Made by a program: the position numbers and the translations under genes. 11,782 nucleotides of DNA from Planctomycetota bacterium. Lineage in GTDB: Bacteria > Planctomycetota > MHYJ01 > JACQXL01 > JAVHLO01. Below are positions 7,163-11,782 of this stretch, in pieces. Every line of letters starts with the position of its first letter. The first letter of the stretch is position 1. The stretch lies in assembly GCA_031082105.1 (NCBI GenBank), contig JAVHLO010000028.1, positions 3,206 to 14,987 of the forward strand, in the 5' to 3' direction. Below the pieces are notes generated by a model. It saw only the letters and a program-made list of their open reading frames with translations, was not told the origin of the DNA and did not search any database.

Positions 7163-8025
7163 TGCTGGACCAGGCCGAAGGTCTGCGGAAACTTGCGCGC
7201 GAGATGCTCGGGACACGCGTCGTCGCCGTCGCCAGCGGAAAAGGCGGCGTCGGCAAGACGAACGTCGCGGTGAACCTCGCCATAGCCCTGTCGCAGATGG
7301 GCAGGCGGGTCATCGTGCTCGACATGGACCTGGGCCTGGCCAACGTGGACGTGCTCCTGGACGTGAACTCGCGCTACAACCTCGCGCACGTGATTCAGGG
7401 CAAGCGCGAGATCGCCGACGCGCTTGTCGCCGCCCCGGGCGGCATAAGGATACTGCCCGGCGCGTCCGGGATCGAGGCCATCGCCAACCTCGACGCGGAC
7501 GAGCGGCATGTCATCGTCCAGGCGTTGGACAAACTGCAGGCCGGCGCGGATTTTATCATCGTCGACACGAGCGCCGGGATATCCCGGAACGTCATCGCAT
7601 TTGCGGCCTGCGCGGACGAGACGTTGATCGTCACGACGCCCGAGCCGACCGCGATGATAGACGCCTATGCGCTGATCAAGCTGATCGCAAAGGAGGAGTC
7701 CCCCTCGGAGATGAAGCTGGTCGTCAACATGGCGGTCAATCGACTGGAGGCCGACCGCGTGGCGAGCGGGATCGTCAGCGTGGCGCATCGGTTCTTGAAC
7801 GTCTATGTGGAGAAGCTGGGATACATCCTCACCGATGGCGTCGTCCCGGCCGCTGTGAAGCGCAAGATACCGTTCGTGCTGGATGCCCCTCGCTCGCACG
7901 CGAGCGCGTGTGTGGTTTCCATTGCGAAGACCCTCAACGCGGCGAACGGAAACATAAGGCCCGCGCCCGAAAAGGAGGGCTTCTTCCGGCGCCTGTTGCG
8001 AAAGGCGGGTGTCGTCGGCGTGTGA
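7162..8025 (+). CDS. flhG: MinD-like ATPase FlhG (YlxH)
   Basis: FlhG is a MinD/ParA-type ATPase that limits flagellar number and stimulates the FlhF GTPase. The protein is 287 aa. The N-terminus MLDQAEGLRKL carries the DQA..LR activator helix known from FlhG/YlxH. The deviant Walker A is GKGGVGKT (26-33), the switch I/A' motif is LDMDLGLANVD (53-63), and the Walker B region is IIVDTSAGIS (D135). The C-terminus FFRRLLRKAG is basic and amphipathic, as expected of a MinD-type membrane-targeting helix. The start overlaps the flhF stop (TAATG), with a G-rich ribosome site (GGGGGGA, 7144-7150). The overlap fits a matched FlhF-FlhG pair. Confidence 0.96.
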   Translation: MLDQAEGLRKLAREMLGTRVVAVASGKGGVGKTNVAVNLAIALSQMGRRVIVLDMDLGLANVDVLLDVNSRYNLAHVIQGKREIADALVAAPGGIRILPGASGIEAIANLDADERHVIVQALDKLQAGADFIIVDTSAGISRNVIAFAACADETLIVTTPEPTAMIDAYALIKLIAKEESPSEMKLVVNMAVNRLEADRVASGIVSVAHRFLNVYVEKLGYILTDGVVPAAVKRKIPFVLDAPRSHASACVVSIAKTLNAANGNIRPAPEKEGFFRRLLRKAGVVGV

Positions 8026-8058
8026 TCAGGATTGTTCCGCGTTGAATGTGATTGAGAT

Positions 8059-8346
8059 ATGGGAAGATCTTTCGCGGCGGTATTCAGCCTGTTCGGAGTG
8101 GCAGTGGCGTGCGCGACCTGCATCGTGGTCGAAACACCGACCAGCCGCCTGCTCACGATCTGCCTCGCTGTCTTCTGGCTCTTCGCAGTGCTGGGATACG
8201 TCATCGGCAGGGCGGGTGAGGCCATCCTCGCAGAGCTGGAGAAGATGTCTGTTCTTCCGCCGTCTGTTGACGCGCCGGCGCCCCCCGCCAAGTCGGAGAC
8301 GGCACAGAAGCCCGCGGCCGCGCCCGCTCCGGAAAAGAAGACCTAG
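8059..8346 (+). CDS. Small two-helix membrane protein, unknown function
   Basis: I do not recognise this 95-aa protein. It has two hydrophobic segments (about residues 5-23, ending in AVACATCIVV, and 31-49, TICLAVFWLFAVLGYVIGR). A short amphipathic stretch follows (AGEAILAELEKM), then a low-complexity Ala/Pro/Lys tail from about residue 62 to the end (PAPPAKSETAQKPAAAPAPE). It would sit in the inner membrane with a flexible, probably cytoplasmic tail. It lies 33 bases after flhG and before the flagellar sigma factor, on the same strand, so a flagellar accessory role is possible from position alone. The ATG at 8059 has only a weak GAG upstream. The hydrophobic pattern and codon use match the neighbours, so it is probably a real gene. 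Confidence 0.65.
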   Translation: MGRSFAAVFSLFGVAVACATCIVVETPTSRLLTICLAVFWLFAVLGYVIGRAGEAILAELEKMSVLPPSVDAPAPPAKSETAQKPAAAPAPEKKT

Positions 8347-8348
8347 GC

Positions 8349-8430
8349 CATTTGACGTTGGTGATGAGAGTCTGTCCATGTTGACAGCCGACTGCCAATG
8401 AAAAATGACAGATCACCAATGAGAAATGAC
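8349..8430. repeat. CCAATGA.AAATGAC repeats upstream of the sigma factor gene
   Basis: Within the 138-base gap before the sigma gene, CCAATGAAAAATGAC (8395-8409) recurs as CCAATGAGAAATGAC (8416-8430): 14 of 15 bases match, with a 21-base period. TTGGTGAT (8358-8365) is the exact inverse complement of ATCACCAA (8412-8419), so the block can fold into a stem-loop. An inverted near-match, CATTTCTCATCGG, lies at 10351-10363 downstream of the nuclease gene (12 of 13 bases against the complement of 8417-8429 region). This looks like a small dispersed intergenic repeat. A regulatory role for the sigma gene is possible but not shown. Confidence 0.6.
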
Positions 8431-8484
8431 CGGTGTGTCGCGTTTCGTTCCTGATTGATAGTCGTTTTCAGGAAGGCCCGTACA

Positions 8485-9258
8485 GTGAGCAAACGAACAC
8501 TCGAAGAGATGAAGGCGCTTTGGGTCGAGTACAAGAAGACGAGCGACACAGGGACGAGAAACGAACTTGTGGCGGAGTACCTCCCCATCGTGAAGTACCA
8601 CGCCGAACGCCTCACGGCAAGGCTGCCGCATAATGTCGATCCCGAGGACCTTGCCAGCGTCGGGATCTTCGGGCTTCTGGACGCCATCGCCAAGTTCGAC
8701 CTGGGGCGCGGCGTGAAGTTCGAAACGTACTGCTCCAGCCGGATTCGGGGAGCGATGCTTGACGAGCTCCGCGCGCTCGACTGGGCGCCGAGGCTGCTCC
8801 GCGCAAAGGGGCACAAGCTCGAAAAGGCCTACGACGCGCTCGAATCGCGCCTGGGCCGCGCGCCGACCGATTGCGAGATGGCCAACGAGGTGGGCGTGCC
8901 CCTGAACGAGCTCGATGAGATGCTGAAGGAAATCAGCGCCGCCTCGCTCGTGTCGCTCTCCGCAAAGATACATGGTGGCGAGGACGCTACTTCGCTCGAG
9001 GAAATGGAGGTCCTCGAGGACAAGAAGAGCAAGAGCCCGATCAGAGAATATCACAAGCGCGAGGTTGTAAACTTCATCTGCAAGCGATGCTCGCGCAAGG
9101 AGCGCTTGATCCTGACCTTGTACTACTTTGAAGAACTCACCATGAAGGAAATCGGCGCGACACTCGATCTGTCTGAGTCGAGGGTCTGTCAGATACATGC
9201 AAAGCTCATGCTCAGGTTGAAGAACCATTTGCGTAAGCTCAGGTCCGAGCTCCTGTAG
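8485..9258 (+). CDS. fliA: Flagellar-type RNA polymerase sigma factor (FliA/WhiG)
   Basis: This is a sigma-70-family factor of the FliA/WhiG group, which directs RNA polymerase to late flagellar promoters. The protein is 257 aa. Region 2 (about 24-100) has NELVAEYLPIVKYHAERL, DPEDLASVGIFGLLDAIAKF, and RGVKFETYCSSRIRGAMLDE. Region 3 spans about 101-160 (WAPRLLRAKGHKLEKAYDAL). Region 4 (about 200-250) has the helix-turn-helix TMKEIGATLDLSESRVCQIH. A CKRC pair at 199-202 begins region 4, where LPERE-type sequence is usual. GTG 8485 is chosen because AGGAAGG (8470-8476) lies 8 bases upstream; an in-frame TTG at 8455 would add ten unlikely residues. The wording of region 4 resembles planctomycete WhiG. 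No anti-sigma gene is adjacent. The gene is in line with the flagellar operon, but the 138-base repeat-bearing gap leaves room for its own promoter. Confidence 0.95.
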   Translation: MSKRTLEEMKALWVEYKKTSDTGTRNELVAEYLPIVKYHAERLTARLPHNVDPEDLASVGIFGLLDAIAKFDLGRGVKFETYCSSRIRGAMLDELRALDWAPRLLRAKGHKLEKAYDALESRLGRAPTDCEMANEVGVPLNELDEMLKEISAASLVSLSAKIHGGEDATSLEEMEVLEDKKSKSPIREYHKREVVNFICKRCSRKERLILTLYYFEELTMKEIGATLDLSESRVCQIHAKLMLRLKNHLRKLRSELL

Positions 9259-9266
9259 GTCCCACA

Positions 9267-10346
9267 ATGAAGCACGCGATCGCCTCAACGCTGCTTGCCT
9301 GCACCGTCGCACTTGTCTGCGCTTGCGACAGGCGCGCCGACAATACTGGGGCTGGTGCGCAAGACGCGGCGCGGACCACTGCGACGACCACAAAGATGCC
9401 CGAAGCGGGCCGCACAACTGAACCTTCGAATGGCACGTCGACCGCCGGCGCCGCCACGAATACCACTTCGTCGTCGGTCGGTCAGGTTCCAGTCGAGCCG
9501 GCCGGGTCCGATGACGTCAAAACTCCAGAGCCGGAGCATCCTCAAAAACCGCCGGACAAGTCCGGCACCACCACCGGAGGAGAGGCAACGGGCCAGCGAC
9601 CGCTATCGGATGACCCCGGGCCGGATTCAACGACGGACGGGCAGACACCGGAGGACCCGCCGGCCGATGAACCGGATAGGACAGAAACCAAACCGCCCGA
9701 AGACAAACGGCCGGAAGAGAAGCCGCCGGATGACAAGCCGCCCAAAGGCGAGCCCGGCACGGACAATTCCCAGAAACAGCCGCCGAAGGTCTCCGGCAGA
9801 AAGGTCGCCAGGGTGATCGACGGCGATTCCGTCGCGCTCGACGACGGCAACGAATTGCGCTACATCGGAATCGATGCGCCGGAGGTCGATGATCCGCTGC
9901 ATGACGAGGCCACGGAATTCAACAGGAAGCTCGTCAAAGGAAAACAACTGATCATCGAATTCGACAAGGAACGGCGCGATTCACATCGCCGCCTGCTCGC
10001 GTACGTCTATGTCGCCGGAGCCAAGGAGGGTGAAAGGACGTTCGTGAACGCCGAAATGGTCCGGAACGGGTTCGCATGGACGTACCGCATCGCGCCCAAT
10101 GACAGGTACGACGACGCGCTGCTCAAGGCCCAGAAAGAGGCGCGCAAGGCGAAGAAAGGGATCTGGAAGATCCCGCCACCCGCGCCGCGTGAGAAGCACT
10201 ACGTCAGCAGCCACAGATCGGACCGCTTCCACAGGCCGAAATGCGAGTACGGCGGCAAGATACCCAAGGACGATGCCGAGACCTACCCGACCCGCGACGC
10301 CGCGTTCGATGCGGGCAAGAGCCCGTGCCGCGAATGCAAGCCGTAA
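9267..10346 (+). CDS. Predicted lipoprotein with thermonuclease (SNase-like) domain
   Basis: This is a 359-aa predicted exported nuclease that would cleave DNA or RNA outside the cytoplasm. The N-terminus MKHAIASTLLACTVALVCAC looks like a lipoprotein signal with Cys20 as the lipidated residue. Residues about 25-175 are low-complexity, rich in Pro, Asp, Glu, Lys and Thr (PPEDKRPEEKPPDDKPPKGE): a flexible or wall-spanning spacer. The SNase domain runs from about 179 to 305. By comparison with staphylococcal nuclease, it keeps the calcium and catalytic residues: D187 (in VIDGDS), R198, D203 and E206 (in GIDAPEV), and R242 (in HRRLLAYVYV). The C-terminus adds H322-x3-C326 and C354-x2-C357 (FHRPKC, CRECKP), a likely small metal-binding module found on some relatives. 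It starts 8 bases after the sigma-factor stop, so cotranscription is likely. Its role could be nutrient DNA use or surface remodelling; this is not decided by sequence. Confidence 0.92.
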   Translation: MKHAIASTLLACTVALVCACDRRADNTGAGAQDAARTTATTTKMPEAGRTTEPSNGTSTAGAATNTTSSSVGQVPVEPAGSDDVKTPEPEHPQKPPDKSGTTTGGEATGQRPLSDDPGPDSTTDGQTPEDPPADEPDRTETKPPEDKRPEEKPPDDKPPKGEPGTDNSQKQPPKVSGRKVARVIDGDSVALDDGNELRYIGIDAPEVDDPLHDEATEFNRKLVKGKQLIIEFDKERRDSHRRLLAYVYVAGAKEGERTFVNAEMVRNGFAWTYRIAPNDRYDDALLKAQKEARKAKKGIWKIPPPAPREKHYVSSHRSDRFHRPKCEYGGKIPKDDAETYPTRDAAFDAGKSPCRECKP

Positions 10347-10377
10347 CTCCCATTTCTCATCGGAGAGGGGAACGGCG

Positions 10378-10412
10378 CTCCCTCTCCCTCTGGGAGAGGG
10401 CGGGGGTGAGGG
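10378..10412. repeat. CCCTCTCCC hairpin repeat between convergent genes
   Basis: CCCTCTCCC (10380-10388), loop TCT, GGGAGAGGG (10392-10400) is a perfect 9-bp stem, followed by CGGGGGTGAGG. It matches the left half of the element between fliP and fliQ (1464-1498). It sits in the 118-base gap between the convergent nuclease and reverse-strand genes, so it could act as a bidirectional transcription end. No T-run follows on either strand, which argues against a classical intrinsic terminator. I take it primarily as a dispersed repeat copy. Confidence 0.7.
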
Positions 10413-10464
10413 ACGACCAGACTCCCCGGACTCCCGCATCTGTCAGCGGCTCGCCCAGATCAGC

Positions 10465-10878
10465 CTAGTTCGAACACGTGCAGTCCTTCTTCAGTTTGCC
10501 GCACTTCGAGCACTTCTCGCTCTGGGATTTCTCCCATTCGCGCCTGACCGTTCCCACGGAAGGTTCGCCCTTCCCGGACGGATACACGAAGTCAATGAGC
10601 TTGAGATCCCACTGGATATCTCTCGCCCCGATGAGCCGCAAGCACCTTCCCTGCCTCGCCTCGTAGACGAGCAGGCGCGGATTCGATGGGTCCGTATCGA
10701 CCAGGAACAGCGCATCGACTCCCTCCTCGATCTGCCCGGTCGCCGCGATCATGCGGTTGTTCGAGTTCGCGGCCTGGGCGGTCGCCGATTGAGGCTCAGG
10801 GCGCAGGACCGTGGCCGCACAACAAAGTACTATCATGCCGGCAACAAACCCGAACATGAAATGACGCTGCCTTTCCAT
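10465..10878 (-). CDS. Membrane-anchored hypothetical protein with C-terminal CxxC/CxC motif
   Basis: This is a 137-aa protein of unknown function. It starts with a basic end and a hydrophobic helix at about 8-25 (MFGFVAGMIVLCCAATVL), acting as a membrane anchor or signal peptide. An exported Ala/Gln/Asn-rich linker follows, then a compact domain with RMIAATGQ, DALFLVDTDPSNPRLLVYEA, and CLRLIGARDIQWDLKLIDFV. The last residues hold C123-x2-C126 and C133-x-C135 (KCSKCGKLKKDCTCS), a probable metal-binding tail. Similar small proteins with a 'VDT...LLVY...GARD..WDL' core are familiar to me from Planctomycetota genomes, where they are uncharacterised; this is recollection. The start is well supported: GGAGGAG (complement of 10884-10890) lies 5 bases before the ATG. 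It converges on the nuclease gene and is a separate transcription unit. Confidence 0.85.
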   Translation of the reverse strand: MERQRHFMFGFVAGMIVLCCAATVLRPEPQSATAQAANSNNRMIAATGQIEEGVDALFLVDTDPSNPRLLVYEARQGRCLRLIGARDIQWDLKLIDFVYPSGKGEPSVGTVRREWEKSQSEKCSKCGKLKKDCTCSN

Positions 10879-11130
10879 GACGACTCCTCCAACAAGAATT
10901 CACACACCCCATTGCGGAATGGTCGGCCCCATGGCGCACAGATCCACTGGAGCCGTACGCGGCCCGTTACGCGAATGGTTTCCTCATGCAAAAGATCTTG
11001 ACACGACCCGGTTTCCGGGTCTACGCCATGTGGTAGAGCAATTACCGTGCCGGAGACGCGGCGTAAATGCGCTTTACGTTGGCTGCCTCGGGGCTCGGAC
11101 CTGTCCATTCGCGTCCGCGACCGGCTCCGT
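10879..11130. other. Non-coding stretch upstream of the reverse-strand gene
   Basis: I see no convincing gene here. The stretch must hold the promoter of the minus-strand gene, but no clear -35/-10 pair stands out. It contains two small perfect hairpins: GACCCGG-TTT-CCGGGTC (11005-11021) and CGTAAA-TGCGC-TTTACG (11062-11078). The first has no T-run after it. A plus-strand TTGACA at 10998-11003 has no matching -10 box. Confidence 0.5.
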
Positions 11131-11200
11131 CATTCCCGCGCAAGCGGGAATGCAGCGAATCGCTACCGTTCCTGTCATTCCCGCGCAGGCGGGAATCCAG
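11131..11200. repeat. Tandem pair of CATTCCCGC/GCGGGAAT palindromes
   Basis: Two copies of a short palindromic repeat lie 45 bases apart. The first is CATTCCCGC-GCAA-GCGGGAATG (11131-11152, 9-bp stem). The second is ATTCCCGC-GCAG-GCGGGAAT (11177-11196, 8-bp stem), flanked by GTC and CCAG. Each is preceded by GTCATTCCCGC or CGTCATTCCCGC. This motif is a widespread REP-like intergenic repeat in many bacterial genomes. The stems are identical and only one loop base differs. It marks non-coding DNA and may stabilise RNA ends or act as a repeat mobilised in trans; no associated transposase is present here. Confidence 0.85.
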
Positions 11201-11275
11201 CCAGTCGCGACCTCGCCTGTCACTTCCTCGTAGCCGGCATACCTACTGGTGAGACTAAGATGCAGACTCCAGGCA

Positions 11276-11318
11276 AGGAGGCCCAGCCGTCAGGCTGGGA
11301 GTCTCACGGCTTGCCTAC
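11276..11318 (+). repeat. Palindromic repeat unit 1 (plus orientation)
   Basis: This is a 43-base unit centred on the hairpin CCCAGCC-GTCA-GGCTGGG (11282-11299), with the tail ending TTGCCTAC. It matches unit 2 at 36 of 43 positions, exactly 64 bases upstream of it. A wider stem is also possible, because GTGAGACT (11249-11256) pairs with AGTCTCAC (11300-11307). Confidence 0.85.
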
Positions 11319-11339
11319 TTCGGTTCGCACAGAAACCGC

Positions 11340-11382
11340 AGGAAGCCCAGCCGTCAGGCTGGGAGGTTCACAGCCGGCCTGC
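11340..11382 (+). repeat. Palindromic repeat unit 2 (plus orientation)
   Basis: This is the second copy of the same unit, with an identical core hairpin (CCCAGCC 11346-11352, GGCTGGG 11357-11363) and the tail CACAGCCGGCCTGC. Its tail CCGGCCTG (11374-11381) is the exact inverse complement of CAGGCCGG (11408-11415) at the start of unit 3, so the array turns around between the two. Confidence 0.85.
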
Positions 11383-11410
11383 AGTCCATTGATCAGATCC
11401 CCACTGTCAG

Positions 11411-11455
11411 GCCGGTAGGTCGGCTGTCACGAACCCAGGCTGACGCCTGGGCTTG
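11411..11455 (-). repeat. Palindromic repeat unit 3 (minus orientation)
   Basis: This is the same family read on the other strand. The core hairpin is CCCAGGC-TGAC-GCCTGGG (11434-11451). Compared with units 1 and 2, one base pair of the stem is swapped on both sides (CCCAGCC/GGCTGGG against CCCAGGC/GCCTGGG), so pairing is preserved. It agrees with unit 4 at 42 of 45 positions. Confidence 0.85.
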
Positions 11456-11474
11456 GCGGGTCCGCATGTTCCTC

Positions 11475-11519
11475 GCCGGTAGGTCAGCTGTCACGCACCC
11501 AGGCTCACGCCTGGGCTTG
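11475..11519 (-). repeat. Palindromic repeat unit 4 (minus orientation)
   Basis: This is the fourth copy, again exactly 64 bases from its same-orientation partner (unit 3). The core hairpin is CCCAGGC-TCAC-GCCTGGG (11498-11515). Its three differences from unit 3 lie at flank positions and in the loop, none in the stem. Confidence 0.85.
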
Positions 11520-11574
11520 CACCCGTGCGGAGTCCGATCATTTCTCTCTCGCGCCCGCCGCCCGGATAATACTC

Positions 11575-11603
11575 TTGACGCCGGCCGGTCAAGATGGTAT
11601 CAT
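11575..11603 (+). promoter_or_regulatory. Predicted housekeeping-type promoter of the thiamine gene
   Basis: TTGACG (-35, 11575-11580) and TATCAT (-10, 11598-11603) are separated by exactly 17 bases, each close to the sigma-70 consensus. The expected transcription start, about 6-8 bases after the -10 box, falls at roughly 11609-11611, directly before the ATG at 11612. This implies a leaderless or near-leaderless mRNA. No TPP riboswitch pattern is seen upstream. Confidence 0.7.
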
Positions 11604-11611
11604 TCGCAGCC

Positions 11612-11782
11612 ATGTCGATCCTACGCACCATTGACGCCAATTCGAACAGGACTTGCGAGGCGCTCCGTGTCGTCGAGGACCACGCGCGTTTCGCGCTCGG
11701 CTGGGCCGGGCTTGCCCGCGAGCTGAAGTCCATGCGTCACGAGGTGCGTCGCATTGTTGATTCGGTTGCCGGGCACGCGAGG
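11612..11782 (+). CDS. Thiamine-phosphate synthase family protein with ThiD2-type N-terminus, 3'-partial
   Basis: The 57 visible residues, cut by the window edge, match the N-terminal domain found in front of many thiamine-phosphate synthases (ThiE). The pattern is LRTIDANSNRTCEALRVVED, then HARFALG, then ARELKSMRHEVRRIV. This domain is known as ThiD2 and has been proposed to be an alternative hydroxymethylpyrimidine-phosphate kinase; I cite this from memory. If the ThiE domain follows, the protein would phosphorylate HMP-P and join it to the thiazole phosphate. It might instead be a stand-alone ThiD2, since the downstream part is not visible. ATG 11612 is chosen because the family begins a few residues before IDAN. 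There is no Shine-Dalgarno sequence, consistent with leaderless translation from the promoter just upstream. It is transcribed separately from the flagellar block. Confidence 0.85.
   Translation, partial: MSILRTIDANSNRTCEALRVVEDHARFALGWAGLARELKSMRHEVRRIVDSVAGHAR

Noticed and set aside
5807..7216. Open frame of about 470 codons on the minus strand opposite flhF
   Set aside because: It mirrors the flhF frame, has low-complexity Arg/Leu/Asp composition and no family features; flhF on the plus strand has intact GTPase motifs.
8381..8409. Promoter for the sigma gene (TTGACA at 8381-8386)
   Set aside because: At 17 bases spacing the -10 region reads AATGAC, a poor match that falls inside the repeat. 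Not enough to call.
10380..10400. Intrinsic bidirectional terminator between the convergent genes
   Set aside because: The stem is perfect, but no T-run follows on either strand, and the sequence is shared with a non-terminator position between fliP and fliQ.
10099..11001. Plus-strand open frame of 300 codons across the end of the nuclease gene and the reverse-strand gene
   Set aside because: It begins inside the SNase domain in another frame and runs antisense through a gene with a strong ribosome site. The product is Arg-rich and patternless.
11025..11060. tRNA-like fragment (GGTAGAGCA resembling a D-arm)
   Set aside because: No GCTC partner for a D-stem, no acceptor stem and no T-arm (GTTCGA) follow; the similarity is limited to about nine bases.
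11131..11519. CRISPR array
   Set aside because: The repeats are individually palindromic, diverged, in both orientations and of two families. Spacers are not uniform unique segments between identical repeats, and no cas genes are present.
11200..11611. TPP riboswitch upstream of the thiamine gene
   Set aside because: I could not find the CTGAGA and CCTGATCTGGATAATG-type conserved blocks in order, and the predicted promoter leaves no leader to hold it.
11466..11733. Short open frames on both strands over the repeat array and the start of the thiamine gene
   Set aside because: They cross hairpin repeats and a clear promoter, and they conflict with the recognisable ThiD2-type frame starting at 11612.

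Overview
The window (11,782 bases, GC-rich, no obvious sequencing frameshifts) is a chromosomal flagellar gene block from a bacterium that is most likely a member of the Planctomycetota or a close relative. Three things point there: the WhiG/FliA-type sigma factor has a region 4 wording (YYFEELTMKEIGATLDLSES) that I associate with planctomycete WhiG proteins; the reverse-strand membrane-anchored hypothetical protein with a VDTD/LLVYEA/GARDI/WDLKL pattern resembles small proteins I know from that phylum; and the thiamine gene at the right edge begins with a ThiD2-type N-terminal domain. This assignment is inference from memory of families, not a database result.

Layout. From the left edge to about 9.26 kb, all genes are on the plus strand and tightly packed: fliO (5' end cut by the window), fliP, fliQ, fliR, flhB and flhA encode the membrane core of the flagellar type III export apparatus. 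They are followed by flhF and flhG (placement and number control of flagella), a small unrecognised two-helix membrane protein, and a flagellar-type sigma factor (fliA/whiG). Eight bases after the sigma factor comes a predicted lipoprotein with a thermonuclease (SNase-like) domain. A 137-aa membrane-anchored hypothetical gene converges from the minus strand. The remaining 10.88-11.61 kb is non-coding and full of palindromic repeats, after which a thiamine-synthesis gene starts behind a good housekeeping-type promoter and runs off the right edge.

How the genes work together. FliP, FliQ and FliR form the export gate, FlhB the substrate-specificity switch and FlhA the export platform; FliO assists FliP assembly. 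FlhF and FlhG form a GTPase/ATPase pair, and FlhG keeps the N-terminal DQA..LR helix known to activate FlhF. The sigma factor would transcribe late flagellar genes. No flagellin, hook, motor or anti-sigma (FlgM) gene is visible here.

The flagellar part is conventional in order. The less ordinary material is: a long hairpin repeat inserted between fliP and fliQ and related to one downstream of the nuclease; an atypical G3 motif in FlhF; a secreted nuclease directly behind the flagellar sigma factor; and a mirrored array of four palindromic units with compensatory stem changes and a constant 64-base spacing. I see no evidence of a new defence system, CRISPR array, transposase or RNA gene.
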